In this document: positions 21,662 to 30,161 of the stretch, piece by piece | Numbering within the stretch: the first letter of the stretch is position 1 | Layout of the letters: each line of letters starts with the position of its first letter | Source of the DNA: CAZYMF01 sp964648215 | Lineage (GTDB): Bacteria > Desulfobacterota > Binatia > HRBIN30 > JACQVA1 | DNA length: 49,958 nucleotides | NCBI GenBank assembly: GCA_964648215.1 | Contig: CAZYMF010000010.1 | Span: 1 to 49,958, forward strand | Direction of reading: 5' to 3' | The notes under the pieces: generated by a model | What the model was told of the DNA's origin: nothing | What the model saw: only the letters and a program-made list of their open reading frames with translations | The model's database searches: none | Position numbers and translations under genes: made by a program

Positions 21662-24600
21662 TCACCCCCTCGACACCGTGCGCCGCACGCCGGCGGCCGC
21701 CACGCCGGCGAGGAGCAGGACGAGGACGATCAGCCCCCACCGAGAGGTCACCGGGGCGTTCGCAGACGTGGCCAGCGCCGGGCCGCCCGGTTCGACGATC
21801 ATCCCGTCGCTCGCCGGCGTGTCATCGCCGAGCTCACCGTTGGTCAAGGTGCACGCCACGGTCGTCACCGTCGGACCCGTGCCCGCGGGGATCTGCGCCG
21901 TGCCGAACGTCGCTCCCGGCAGCGTATAGAAATGCGGGTTGTCGAACGAGGGTGGAGTCGGGCCGAACTTGCCGTAGGTCGTCAGCGGCTGGGAGATGGG
22001 CGTGTGGAGAAGCAGGGTGACGTCGGCGCTGGTGGCGCAGTCGAGAGTGAAACCGACGAGCCCGTAGGGATAGTCGTGTTCGGGATCGGTGCCGAGCATC
22101 GCCTCGGTCTCGGCGTGCACGTTCTGTAACTGGCTGCAGCCGCCGTCGCCCGCGGGCACTTCGACGGTGATGTAGCCCAGCCCGGTCGCGGCCGGCAAGG
22201 AGGTGATGTTCCCCTGCTCGCTGTCGGGCGTGCCGTCGCCGTTGCCGTCGCCTCCGTTCGGCCCGGCATCCTCGGTCGCGTTGCTCACCCCGTCCCCGTC
22301 GTCGTCCGGAGGCGTGGCCGTCGGCGTCTGGGTCGGGGTTATCGACGGCGTGGCCGTCGGCGTACCCGTAGGGGTCTGGGTCGGCGTGCTCGTCGGTGTG
22401 CTCGTCGGCGTTGCCGTCGGGGTCAGCGTCGGTGTGCTCGTNNNNNNNNNNNNNNNNNNNNNNNNNNNNNNNNNNNNNNNNNNNNNNNNNNNNNNNNNNN
22501 NNNNNNNNNNNNNNNNNNNNNNNNNNNNNNNNNNNNNNNNNGTGCTCGTCGGCGTTGCCGTCGGGGTCAGCGTCGGTGTGCTCGTCGGCGTTGCCGTCGG
22601 CGTGCTGGTCGCCGTCTGCGTCGGCGTCTGCGTCGGCGTCTGCGTCTGTGTCTCGGTGGGAGTGGCCGTCGGTGGAGGCGGTGCCTCGACGGACCCGATG
22701 TCGCAGGCGGAGCCGACCGGACGCGTGTCGCCGCGCTGATCCGTGGCCAAACCACAATCGTCCGCGGCGTCGATCGCAGAAGACCCCGGCATCGGCAGCA
22801 GCGTCTCGGTCGGACCGCCGTTGTCGGTGAGTGGACCGAGAAGCGGATCCATCGCCGTTACGTCGTTGGCTCCGTCGAAGGTGCACGAGCCGACGGTCTC
22901 GACGAGGTTGTAATCGTTGCTCGTGATGTCGGCGGAGGTCACGTCGCTCGAGCTGAAGCCGCAGTCGGCGGTCATCGCCGCTGCGCCGTCGATACTGTCG
23001 GCCAGGATCGTTCCGGCGAGCGTGATGGACGCATCGGGGTAGGTGAAGCCGTAGCCGGTGAGGCCCGGGTCCTGCCGGCGATTGTAGATCGCGCCGCCAT
23101 CGGCATCGCCGTCCGTCCCGCCCGTGCCGGCGGCCACCTCATTTCCCGCCAGCGTGCACTGTGTCAGCGTGACGGTGCCGTCGAGATTGAAGATTGCACC
23201 ACCGAGGCCGCTTCCGCCGGTGGCGCCGGTCGTATCGCCGCCTTGCGCGATATTCCCGTACAAGGTCGAGTTGGTGCACGACACGGTTCCGGTGTGATTG
23301 AAGATCGCTCCGCCCATGCCGGCGCCCGCGCCGCCGTTCGTCGTCCCGGCGCTGCCGCCGCCGAAACCGCCAACCGCTACCAGGTTGCCGCCGCCGCCGC
23401 CGAAACCTCCTTCACCTCCGCTGCTCGTACCGTAGCAATTGAAACCATCCTCGCGCCCGCCGCCGCCACCACCAAAGCCTCCTCCGCCGCCGCCGGGCGC
23501 GCAGCCGCTATTGTACCGTCCCGCCGAGCCGCCGCCGCCGATTCCGCCGCCGCTACCGACCCAAACTCCCTGCGTCCCACCGAATCCGAATCGGCCGCCC
23601 TTCGAATAAGGGGTCGCACCTCGGCCACTTGGGGTGCCTGAACCCCCGCCTCCGTCGTTTCCTGCGCCGCGCAGGGTGGAGTCCGAGTCGTAGGCGCCCC
23701 GGCCGCCGGTGGTTCCTACACCGCCGCCTGCACCGCCGATGTTCGTGAAGAGGCCTCCGTCGCCGCCGTTGGTGACGCCGAAGCCGGCGCCGCCGCCCCC
23801 TGCGTGGGAAGTTCCGGCGCCGCCCACGCCGCCGCCGTAGTTGCCGCTGACCGGGCCCGCTCCCCCGAAGCCGCCGCCCTTGAAACTGGTCGCATTCTCG
23901 CCGATACCGGCGCCGCCGGCGCCGAGGCCGGCTACCCCGGAGTCGCCCCCCTCCGCGGCATTGCCTTCCAGGGTCACACCAGCGAGCGCGACGGCACCCT
24001 GACTGAAGATCGCTCCACCCATACCCGCACCGCCGCCGCCCTTGAGCGAGTTGCCGCCCTTGGCGAGGCCGTTGCGCAGCGTCAGGTTCTCCAGCGTCAG
24101 CGAGCCATCCGGGAGACTATCGGTGAGTAGCTGGCGAGAGACCATGAAGAAGCGGAAGTTCGGCGCCCCCGCGGCTCGCTCGATCGTCGCGCCCTGGCCT
24201 TTGATGGTGATCCCGCTGGCGATCGGCGGCAGGCCGTTCGGCCCGTACCAGTTGTTGTCGATCTCGGTGAGAGTAATCGTCGCGCCGGCGGGCAAGACGA
24301 TCTCGTCGTCCACGCGAGTGTTGTTGGCGATGCAAATGGCCTCGCGCAACGTCAGGCTCGCCATCCCACCCGCGATCGCCGCGAACCTTGCACCGCCACC
24401 GGGCAAACACTCCGCCTGAGTGAAAGAGTTACCGCCGTCGGTGCTGGTCAAATTGAAGGTGTAGGAGGTGGCATCGTCATCGAGGATCGTCCCGACAGCC
24501 GTAATGGTCGCTGCCGCCTTCCCGCCGGCCTCGAGCGCCAGGTTTTGCGCGTTGGACAGCTCGAGCTGGAACTGCTCGTCGAACTCCGGCAGCGTGTCAC

Positions 24601-27364
24601 CGATGACGGAGACGTCGATTTGCGCACTGGTCGAGCCCATGGGAATGTTCAACGTGCCCATCTTACCGTAGTAGTCGACGCCGTCCGTCGCGTCGTCGGC
24701 GATGGTGCGGTAGTCGACACTCGTGTCCGCCAGTGCCGGCGCGCTGAGCATCAGGGTAAACACCATCGGAGTCGTGCCGGTGTTTCCCTCGGTGACCGAG
24801 GCGTCGGCGACGGTGAGGGCCGGACCGTCGTCGTTGACGATCTGCAGCTCGGCGGTGCCCTGACCAATGGTCGCTGCGGACGGATTGGACAGCTCGAAGA
24901 TGGCGGTTTCCGTGGGCTCGACGTCCGTGTCGCCGATCACGTCGAAGGTGACCTTCTGCGTGACGACGCCGGGGAAGAAGGTGACCATCGTCGAAGGGTC
25001 GGTATAGTCAACACCGACCGTGGCCGTACCGCCGCCGTTGATTCCGATGTCCACGGTCACGGCCGAAGCGCTCGCCAGCGACAGCGTCAACGTCAGGGTA
25101 CGGGTCGTCGTACCGCTGTTGCCCTCGGCCTGGGAGCTCGTGTCGATCGATAGATCCACCGTCGGCAGCGCGGTGAACTCCGAGGAGCCGGCCTCGAACG
25201 CTCCGGCGTCGCAGTTGGCGTCGCGCGAGAACCGCCGCTGATCGACCGTCAGGGGCGGCGAGCCGCAGTCGCCGTGATCGATGGCCGTGCTGCCGACTCC
25301 GAGCGCCTGCGTCTGCGGTGCGCCGCCGCCGGGCAGCGCCGGGCCGCCGTTGTCGGCCAGAGCCTGCAGGTTCGCACCGCTGTCGTTCGGCTGATCGCCG
25401 GCCTGATCGAGATTGCACGAAGCGTCGCTTGCGAGGTTCCCGTCCTGCGAGGTGAGCGTGCCGGCGCACTGATCGGCGCCGGTGTTTCCGGAGATCAGGG
25501 ACCCGAGAAGCGTGGCGTCGCCGCGCGCGCCGGCTGCCTCGGTCGTGCCCGGGTTCCCTGGATTGCCGCCGTTACCGCACCACGAAGCACAAGTCCCGGC
25601 CGTTCCGCCCGCTCCGCCGGCGACGGAGTTGTCCGCGATCGTCGAGTTGGTTACCGAGCTGCCGGCTCCCGCAGCGACCCAAACTCCACCGCCTTGGCCC
25701 GCGCCGCCGTCGCCGCCATCGCCGTTGGGCCGGAAACCGACGTTGAGCAGAATGTTGCTGCTGGCCGCATTGCCTCCATCGCCTGCGGGGCCGCCCGATA
25801 AGGCGTTGCCGGACACGGTGCTGTTCGCCACGGCGAGGGTGCCTCCCTCGGCCGCGGCCGATCCGCCGGCCAGACCGCCGGCTCCGCCTTTGCCGCCGCC
25901 GCCCAGGGCGCCCCGATAGGTCGCGGTGGCGGTGATGTCGAGGCCTCCGTTCGCCCCACCGTCGCCGCCGCGTCCGCCGGTACCCCCGGTGGCGGTGCCG
26001 GTCGAGATTTCGCTGCGCTCGAGGCGGCCAATGCCCGCCAAGCCGCTGCCGTTCGCTGCTCCTCCGACGCCACCGACTCCACCGTTTCCGCCGTCGCCGC
26101 CATCTCCCGTACCGGAGCCCTGCCCGCCGCTGCCACCGTTGCCGGCGGCTCCGCCGTTGCCGCCGTTCGCGGTATCGGCACGCAACGCGCTCTCTGCAAC
26201 CTGCGCCGACGTGGTCTCGCTGAAGATCGCGGCACCCACGGCAGCTCCGCCAGCGCCTCCGGCGCCTCCTCCTCCGCCATTGCCGCCGTACGCGTCGTAC
26301 GAACCCGAGCTCGAAGCACCCTGGAGGCCATCATTGCCAATCGCCCCGGCACCGCCCAGACCTCCGACCACGGCGTTCGCGGAAGCGAGCACGCGGAAGA
26401 GGGACATCTCCCCCCCGGCGGCGAGGTAGATCCCACCGCCGCGGGCTTCTCCGCCGGCACCGCCGGTACCCCCACTACCGCCGGAACCGCCGCTGTACTC
26501 GCCCGTGGCGATCTCGTGCAGGTGGCCATCGCCGCCGAGACCGCCCGTGCCACCGGCGCCGCCGCTGGCCGAGTTGCCGTCAAAAGTCGATTCGGTGGCG
26601 TCGATGGTTCCGCTGCTGTAGACCGCGCCACCGCGCCCGGCGCCACCGTAACCCCCCGTGCCGCCGCTGCCGCCGTTGCCGCCCACGGGAAGCGGATCTG
26701 CCCCCCCGCCGCTGCCGCCATTACCTCCGGTGCCGCCCTCGACCGCGTTGCCGGAGAAGGCGACCCCTACCAGCTCCAGAGCCCCGGCGTTGTAAATCGC
26801 CCCGCCTTCGGCATCCGTTCCGGGATCCCCAGTACCGCCCATCCCGCTGGTGGTAGAACTGTCGCTGCCGTCGAGACCGGTCGATCCGACGATGTGGCCG
26901 TTCTCTATGGTCACGTCCTCGAGGCGCAGGTGGCCGCCTGCGGCCACCTCGAAGAGCCGGAAATCAGGCGTCCCGCCGGTAGAGTCGCGCGCGATCGTAA
27001 ACCCATTGCCCTGGATGGTGATGTCCGTCGTGACGACCGGAAGCCCGTTGGGGCCGTGGGAGCCGGTGTTGTCGACGGTCGACAGCGTAGTGTCCGCCGA
27101 CAGCACCAGCGTATCCGCGCCGGACCCCGCCGTGCACGAGCCGGCCGTGGTGTCGCCGTTCGCCGCCGCGATCGCATCGGCCAGGGTACAGCCGCCGCTG
27201 ACGTTGATCGACGCGGCACCGGCGACACTCGTCAACGAACAAACGAGCAGAACGGCTATCGCGGAAAACCCGAGACGACCAAGCCCCTTCAGGTCGCGCG
27301 CATTCCCCCACCCAGTGCTCCCGTGCCCGGGAGCCTCCCCAGCCCAACAACCTCCGAAAGGCAT
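21662..27364 (-). CDS. Giant glycine-rich surface protein with Calx-beta domains and C-terminal anchor
   Basis: About 1,900 residues, exact length unknown because of the internal N run. Order: signal peptide to about residue 50; CTLADAIAAAN and a parallel beta-helix with PE-PGRS-like GGxGGxGG loops (about 52-725); two Calx-beta domains (about 731-965, SQAEGNSGTTT and ASVTEGNTGTTP); a second LREAICIANN beta-helix with glycine loops (about 968-1541); a Thr/Pro linker (1558-1685) holding the gap; a DDDGDGVSNATEDAGPNGGD calcium-binding-like segment; a choice-of-anchor-like domain; and SRWGLIVLVLLLAG plus a basic tail, resembling an IPTL/CTERM sorting signal. It is probably an adhesin or S-layer-associated protein. 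The ATG at 27364 is 9 bases from a -10-like box, so a downstream start is possible. Confidence 0.85.
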   Translation of the reverse strand: MPFGGCWAGEAPGHGSTGWGNARDLKGLGRLGFSAIAVLLVCSLTSVAGAASINVSGGCTLADAIAAANGDTTAGSCTAGSGADTLVLSADTTLSTVDNTGSHGPNGLPVVTTDITIQGNGFTIARDSTGGTPDFRLFEVAAGGHLRLEDVTIENGHIVGSTGLDGSDSSTTSGMGGTGDPGTDAEGGAIYNAGALELVGVAFSGNAVEGGTGGNGGSGGGADPLPVGGNGGSGGTGGYGGAGRGGAVYSSGTIDATESTFDGNSASGGAGGTGGLGGDGHLHEIATGEYSGGSGGSGGTGGAGGEARGGGIYLAAGGEMSLFRVLASANAVVGGLGGAGAIGNDGLQGASSSGSYDAYGGNGGGGGAGGAGGAAVGAAIFSETTSAQVAESALRADTANGGNGGAAGNGGSGGQGSGTGDGGDGGNGGVGGVGGAANGSGLAGIGRLERSEISTGTATGGTGGRGGDGGANGGLDITATATYRGALGGGGKGGAGGLAGGSAAAEGGTLAVANSTVSGNALSGGPAGDGGNAASSNILLNVGFRPNGDGGDGGAGQGGGVWVAAGAGSSVTNSTIADNSVAGGAGGTAGTCASWCGNGGNPGNPGTTEAAGARGDATLLGSLISGNTGADQCAGTLTSQDGNLASDASCNLDQAGDQPNDSGANLQALADNGGPALPGGGAPQTQALGVGSTAIDHGDCGSPPLTVDQRRFSRDANCDAGAFEAGSSEFTALPTVDLSIDTSSQAEGNSGTTTRTLTLTLSLASASAVTVDIGINGGGTATVGVDYTDPSTMVTFFPGVVTQKVTFDVIGDTDVEPTETAIFELSNPSAATIGQGTAELQIVNDDGPALTVADASVTEGNTGTTPMVFTLMLSAPALADTSVDYRTIADDATDGVDYYGKMGTLNIPMGSTSAQIDVSVIGDTLPEFDEQFQLELSNAQNLALEAGGKAAATITAVGTILDDDATSYTFNLTSTDGGNSFTQAECLPGGGARFAAIAGGMASLTLREAICIANNTRVDDEIVLPAGATITLTEIDNNWYGPNGLPPIASGITIKGQGATIERAAGAPNFRFFMVSRQLLTDSLPDGSLTLENLTLRNGLAKGGNSLKGGGGAGMGGAIFSQGAVALAGVTLEGNAAEGGDSGVAGLGAGGAGIGENATSFKGGGFGGAGPVSGNYGGGVGGAGTSHAGGGGAGFGVTNGGDGGLFTNIGGAGGGVGTTGGRGAYDSDSTLRGAGNDGGGGSGTPSGRGATPYSKGGRFGFGGTQGVWVGSGGGIGGGGSAGRYNSGCAPGGGGGGFGGGGGGREDGFNCYGTSSGGEGGFGGGGGNLVAVGGFGGGSAGTTNGGAGAGMGGAIFNHTGTVSCTNSTLYGNIAQGGDTTGATGGSGLGGAIFNLDGTVTLTQCTLAGNEVAAGTGGTDGDADGGAIYNRRQDPGLTGYGFTYPDASITLAGTILADSIDGAAAMTADCGFSSSDVTSADITSNDYNLVETVGSCTFDGANDVTAMDPLLGPLTDNGGPTETLLPMPGSSAIDAADDCGLATDQRGDTRPVGSACDIGSVEAPPPPTATPTETQTQTPTQTPTQTATSTPTATPTSTPTLTPTATPTSXXXXXXXXXXXXXXXXXXXXXXXXXXXXXXXXXXTSTPTLTPTATPTSTPTSTPTQTPTGTPTATPSITPTQTPTATPPDDDGDGVSNATEDAGPNGGDGNGDGTPDSEQGNITSLPAATGLGYITVEVPAGDGGCSQLQNVHAETEAMLGTDPEHDYPYGLVGFTLDCATSADVTLLLHTPISQPLTTYGKFGPTPPSFDNPHFYTLPGATFGTAQIPAGTGPTVTTVACTLTNGELGDDTPASDGMIVEPGGPALATSANAPVTSRWGLIVLVLLLAGVAAAGVRRTVSRG
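22442..22541. other. Assembly gap (100 N) in the Thr/Pro repeat
   Basis: Exactly 100 Ns, the usual placeholder for a gap of unknown size. Both flanks carry the same repeat (GTGCTCGTCGGCGTTGCCGT and on), so the assembler probably could not cross a tandem array encoding the TPTLTPTATPTS-type linker. The reading frame is open on both sides and stays in frame only by coincidence of the placeholder length. Confidence 0.95.
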
Positions 27365-27372
27365 GGCCCGGT

Positions 27373-27401
27373 TCTCTACGATCCAGTGATCGCGTTGTCA
27401 A
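27373..27401 (-). promoter_or_regulatory. Putative promoter of the giant surface protein
   Basis: On the minus strand a perfect TTGACA (27396-27401) is followed after 17 bases by TAGAGA (27373-27378), a modest -10. Transcription would start near 27366, almost at the assigned ATG (27364). Either the message is leaderless, or translation starts farther in, or this box is not used. Confidence 0.4.
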
Positions 27402-27474
27402 CGCTCAATTTGCGTGGTTCTCTCCTGGGTCCTCAATGTCTCATCCGCTCCAGTTTTAGAAGAAGGGTACTCGC

Positions 27475-28041
27475 TCATGCCGATCCCCAGCCGAAACGCA
27501 CGCCCTCGGATTGGGGGAGAGCATCGCGCACGCGCGGCGCCGTGCGACCCGGCATGGTCGTCACGCCGGTGCGGCTCATGTCGACGATCGGGAAGCGGCC
27601 GATGGTGTCGATGAACAGCTCGATCGCCGCCGGGGCCCCCGCCACCTCGAGCACGATACTGTCGCCGCCGGCGTCGACCAGCGTCGGCTGGAACGGGCCC
27701 GCCGCCGCCAGCAGGGCGTCGCGCTGGGCCCGGTCGGCGGCGGCGACGCGCACCAGGCAGAGCTCCTGCGCCCGCACGGCGGCGGCATCCGCCAACTCGA
27801 CCGAGAGGACGTCGACGAGATTGCCGAGCGCCGGTACCAGCCGCCGCAGCTCCGCCTCCGGACCGGCGACGCGCACGACGATCTTCGACAGCTCGACCTC
27901 GTGCGTCGTGCCGACCGTCAGCGTGCGGATGTTCAGGCCGCGGCGATAGAACAGGCTGGCGATCTTGGCCAGCACGCCGGGGCGGTTGTGGACGTAGAGG
28001 ACGAGAATGACGTCGATCTCCGTGATCTGCGCCTCAGCCAT
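27475..28041 (-). CDS. ilvN: Acetolactate synthase small (regulatory) subunit
   Basis: 188 residues. The N-terminal ACT domain reads VILVLYVHNRPGVLAKIASLFYRRGLNIRTLTVG, with the NRPGVL loop that binds valine for feedback inhibition; a second regulatory domain (KIVVRVAGPEAEL to VDMSRTG) completes the fold. It activates IlvB and makes it sensitive to branched-chain amino acids. Its start overlaps the ilvB stop by eight bases. The length fits the longer IlvH/IlvN forms. The C-terminal tail after TGVTTMPG is short and polar. No terminator is seen before the gene that follows at 27364. Confidence 0.95.
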   Translation of the reverse strand: MAEAQITEIDVILVLYVHNRPGVLAKIASLFYRRGLNIRTLTVGTTHEVELSKIVVRVAGPEAELRRLVPALGNLVDVLSVELADAAAVRAQELCLVRVAAADRAQRDALLAAAGPFQPTLVDAGGDSIVLEVAGAPAAIELFIDTIGRFPIVDMSRTGVTTMPGRTAPRVRDALPQSEGVRFGWGSA

Positions 28042-29836
28042 GAGCGGCCTCCTCGAGCAGGCGCGCTTGCTCGCCGGCGAAGAGCTCGCCGGGGCGCGCC
28101 ACGCAGTTGCCGTGGAAGTGCGAGTAGTCGGTGCCGGCGGGCATCATCGGCTGATTGTCGACCTGCGGATCGACCGCGATGCGGATCAGCGTCGCGCCGT
28201 CGCGAGCCAGCGCCGCCTCGAGCGCTGCGTCGAGCTGCTCCGGGCGGGAGACCTCGTCGGACGCGAGCCCGTAGGCTTGCGCCAGCAAGCACAGGTCGGG
28301 ATGCCCGGGGCGATTGCCAAAATGCACGGCCGCGTGCCGGCCCCGGTAGACCCGGTCCTGCCACTGCCGCACCATGCCGAGCTGCTCGTTGTCGAGGACG
28401 AGGATGATGATCTTCAGCCGCTCCTGGGCGACGGTGGCCAGCTCCTGGCTGGTCATCTGGAAGCTGCCGTCGCCGTCGACGACGAAGACGCGGGCCCGCG
28501 GGTTGGCGAACGCCGCGCCGACGGCCGCCGGAAGTCCGTACCCCATGGTGCCGGCGCCGGCGGAGGTCAGGAAAGTGCGCGGCCGGTCGTGCGTCAGGAA
28601 GTGACAGGCGAACATCTGGTGCTGGCCGACGCCGGTGGTGACGATGTCCTCGGGCCGGCGCAGGCGGTTGAGCGCGTCCATCACCTGCTGGGGATGCACG
28701 CCGCTGGCGGCCGTGTGCGGAACGCAGTCGGCGCAGACCTGGCGCGCCGCGCTCATCTGGCGCGCCCAACGCCGTTGGCCTTCATTTGGTCGATGCGTAC
28801 CGAGGGCGTGGCCCAGCGCCTCGGCCGCCTTCTTGACGTCCGCCTGGATGGCAATCGCCGCGGGCACGTTCTTGCCCAGCTCGTAGGCGTCGATGTCGAC
28901 GTGGATGATGCGCTTGCCGGCGACGAAGCGATCGATGCGCCCGGTGATGCGGTCGGTGAAACGACAGCCGAAGGCTAGCAGCACGTCGGCGTTCATCATG
29001 CCCCAGACCCCCGACTTGCGCCCGTACATGCCGATGACACCGTGGGCGAGCGGGTGGCTTTCGGGGATGACGCCCTTGGCATTGATCGTCGTGACCACCG
29101 GCAGCTCGAGCTGCTCGGCGAGCGCTCGCAGCGGCTTGCCGGCCTCGGCGATGAGGGCGCCGCCGCCCAGCAGCATCAGCGGCCGTTGCGCGCCGCGCAG
29201 CAGATCCGCCGCCGCGGCGACGGCGGCGGGGTCGGGATCGGTGACGGGGCGGTAGCCGGGCAGGGTGAGCGGGTAGGGCGACCGCTGCATCGTCGTCGCC
29301 ATCAGCACGTCCTTGGGCAGATCGATGAACACCGGCCCCGGCCGGCCGGTCGAGGCGATGTGAAAGGCGGCGTGGATCACCCCCTCGACCTCGTCGACGT
29401 GGCGCGGCTGGAAGCTGTGCTTGGTGACCGCCGCGGTGATCGACATGACGTCGGTCTCCTGGAAGGCGTCGTTGCCGATCAGGGCGGAGTCGACCTGGCC
29501 GCAGAGCACGACCATGGGCGTCGAGTCCATGTGGCCGTCCATGATGCCGGTGAGCAGGTTGGTCGCGCCCGGCCCGCTCGTCGCCACGCACACCCCCGGG
29601 CGACCGCTGGCCCGGGCGTAGCCGGCGGCGGCGTGAGCGGCGGCCTGCTCGTGGCGGACGGTGACGTGGTACAGCTCGGGGTCGCGGTACAGGGCGTCGT
29701 AGAAGTGCAGGATGGCCCCGCCGGCGTAGCCGAACAGGGTGCGCACGCCGTGCGCCTTCAGGGCATCGCAGATGATCTCGGCGCCGTTGCGCTCGCCCGC
29801 CGGCTCGGGTGCGATTCGTGCTGCGGTTGCTTGCAT
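28034..29836 (-). CDS. ilvB: Acetolactate synthase large (catalytic) subunit
   Basis: A 600-residue ThDP enzyme making acetolactate or acetohydroxybutyrate, the first common step of valine, leucine and isoleucine synthesis. GAEIICDALKAHGVRTLFGY opens it; the catalytic Glu is in VRHEQAAAHAAAGYARASGR near residue 62. VCVATSGPGATNLLTGI follows, then the FAD-binding region and GDGSFQMTSQELATV near 465, the ThDP motif (GDG to N/E). The ATG at 29836 has GGAGGAC 7 bases upstream. A leader with a valine/leucine-rich peptide and a terminator precedes it, pointing to attenuation by branched-chain amino-acid supply. Confidence 0.97.
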   Translation of the reverse strand: MQATAARIAPEPAGERNGAEIICDALKAHGVRTLFGYAGGAILHFYDALYRDPELYHVTVRHEQAAAHAAAGYARASGRPGVCVATSGPGATNLLTGIMDGHMDSTPMVVLCGQVDSALIGNDAFQETDVMSITAAVTKHSFQPRHVDEVEGVIHAAFHIASTGRPGPVFIDLPKDVLMATTMQRSPYPLTLPGYRPVTDPDPAAVAAAADLLRGAQRPLMLLGGGALIAEAGKPLRALAEQLELPVVTTINAKGVIPESHPLAHGVIGMYGRKSGVWGMMNADVLLAFGCRFTDRITGRIDRFVAGKRIIHVDIDAYELGKNVPAAIAIQADVKKAAEALGHALGTHRPNEGQRRWARQMSAARQVCADCVPHTAASGVHPQQVMDALNRLRRPEDIVTTGVGQHQMFACHFLTHDRPRTFLTSAGAGTMGYGLPAAVGAAFANPRARVFVVDGDGSFQMTSQELATVAQERLKIIILVLDNEQLGMVRQWQDRVYRGRHAAVHFGNRPGHPDLCLLAQAYGLASDEVSRPEQLDAALEAALARDGATLIRIAVDPQVDNQPMMPAGTDYSHFHGNCVARPGELFAGEQARLLEEAAHG

Positions 29837-29883
29837 GGTCTGTCCTCCGTTGTCGTTGCGCTTCGTTGCGGAGGCCGACCACG

Positions 29884-29916
29884 AAAAAGGCCCGCCTCCT
29901 TGCGGAAGCGGGCCTT
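29884..29916 (-). terminator. Attenuator terminator of the ilvB leader
   Basis: On the minus strand AAGGCCCGCTTCC pairs with GGAGGCGGGCCTT around a GCAA tetraloop (GNRA type), giving a 13-bp stem with one G-U pair, and is followed at once by TTTTT. It lies about 29 bases after the leader-peptide stop and about 50 bases before the ilvB start. The upstream strand GGCCACCTTG (in the leader peptide) can pair with CAAGGTAGCC just before the terminator, a candidate competing structure. Confidence 0.85.
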
Positions 29917-29944
29917 CGGGCTACCTTGTTCGATCGCTATCGCG

Positions 29945-30058
29945 TCACGGCACCAAGGTGGCCGAGCAGGTCCGCTTCCAGCGGCCTACAAGCACCACGC
30001 CGAGAACCACAGCGCCGTTGGCGGCAAAGGTGATCGTGCTGTGGCTCGGTCCGTTCAT
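29945..30058 (-). CDS. ilvB leader peptide (branched-chain amino-acid attenuator)
   Basis: A 37-residue peptide starting MNGPSHSTITF and containing AVVLGVVLVG, a run with five Val and two Leu in ten codons, then RWKRTCSATLVP and stop. This density of the pathway's end products just upstream of a terminator is the classic sign of ribosome-mediated attenuation. When Val- or Leu-tRNA is scarce the ribosome would stall in the run and let the terminator fail. AAGAG lies about 8 bases before the ATG. The predicted transcription start is about 13 bases upstream. The peptide itself needs no function. Confidence 0.8.
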   Translation of the reverse strand: MNGPSHSTITFAANGAVVLGVVLVGRWKRTCSATLVP

Positions 30059-30077
30059 GCGATAACTCTTGGGGACG

Positions 30078-30107
30078 CACATAGCTGAGGTTTCCGGTCC
30101 ACGTCAA
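30078..30107 (-). promoter_or_regulatory. Promoter of the ilvB-ilvN operon
   Basis: On the minus strand TTGACG (30102-30107) is followed after 18 bases by TATGTG (30078-30083); with a 17-base spacer the -10 reads CTATGT. The start of transcription would be near 30071, just upstream of the leader-peptide ATG at 30058, as expected for an attenuated biosynthetic operon. Confidence 0.6.
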
Positions 30108-30161
30108 GACATTTTCCGCCCGCCTTTTCACGATCGTGTCGGACGAGACTCACCGGAGCCC

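Noticed and set aside
22442..22541. Run of X residues as a possible unusual domain
   Set aside because: It is the assembler's 100-N gap and carries no biological information.
23160..26720. Dense periodic GCCGCC/GGCGGC pattern that could suggest a CRISPR or satellite array
   Set aside because: It is coding repetition (GGxGG loops) in a frame kept open for 1,900 codons. There are no constant repeats with unique spacers.
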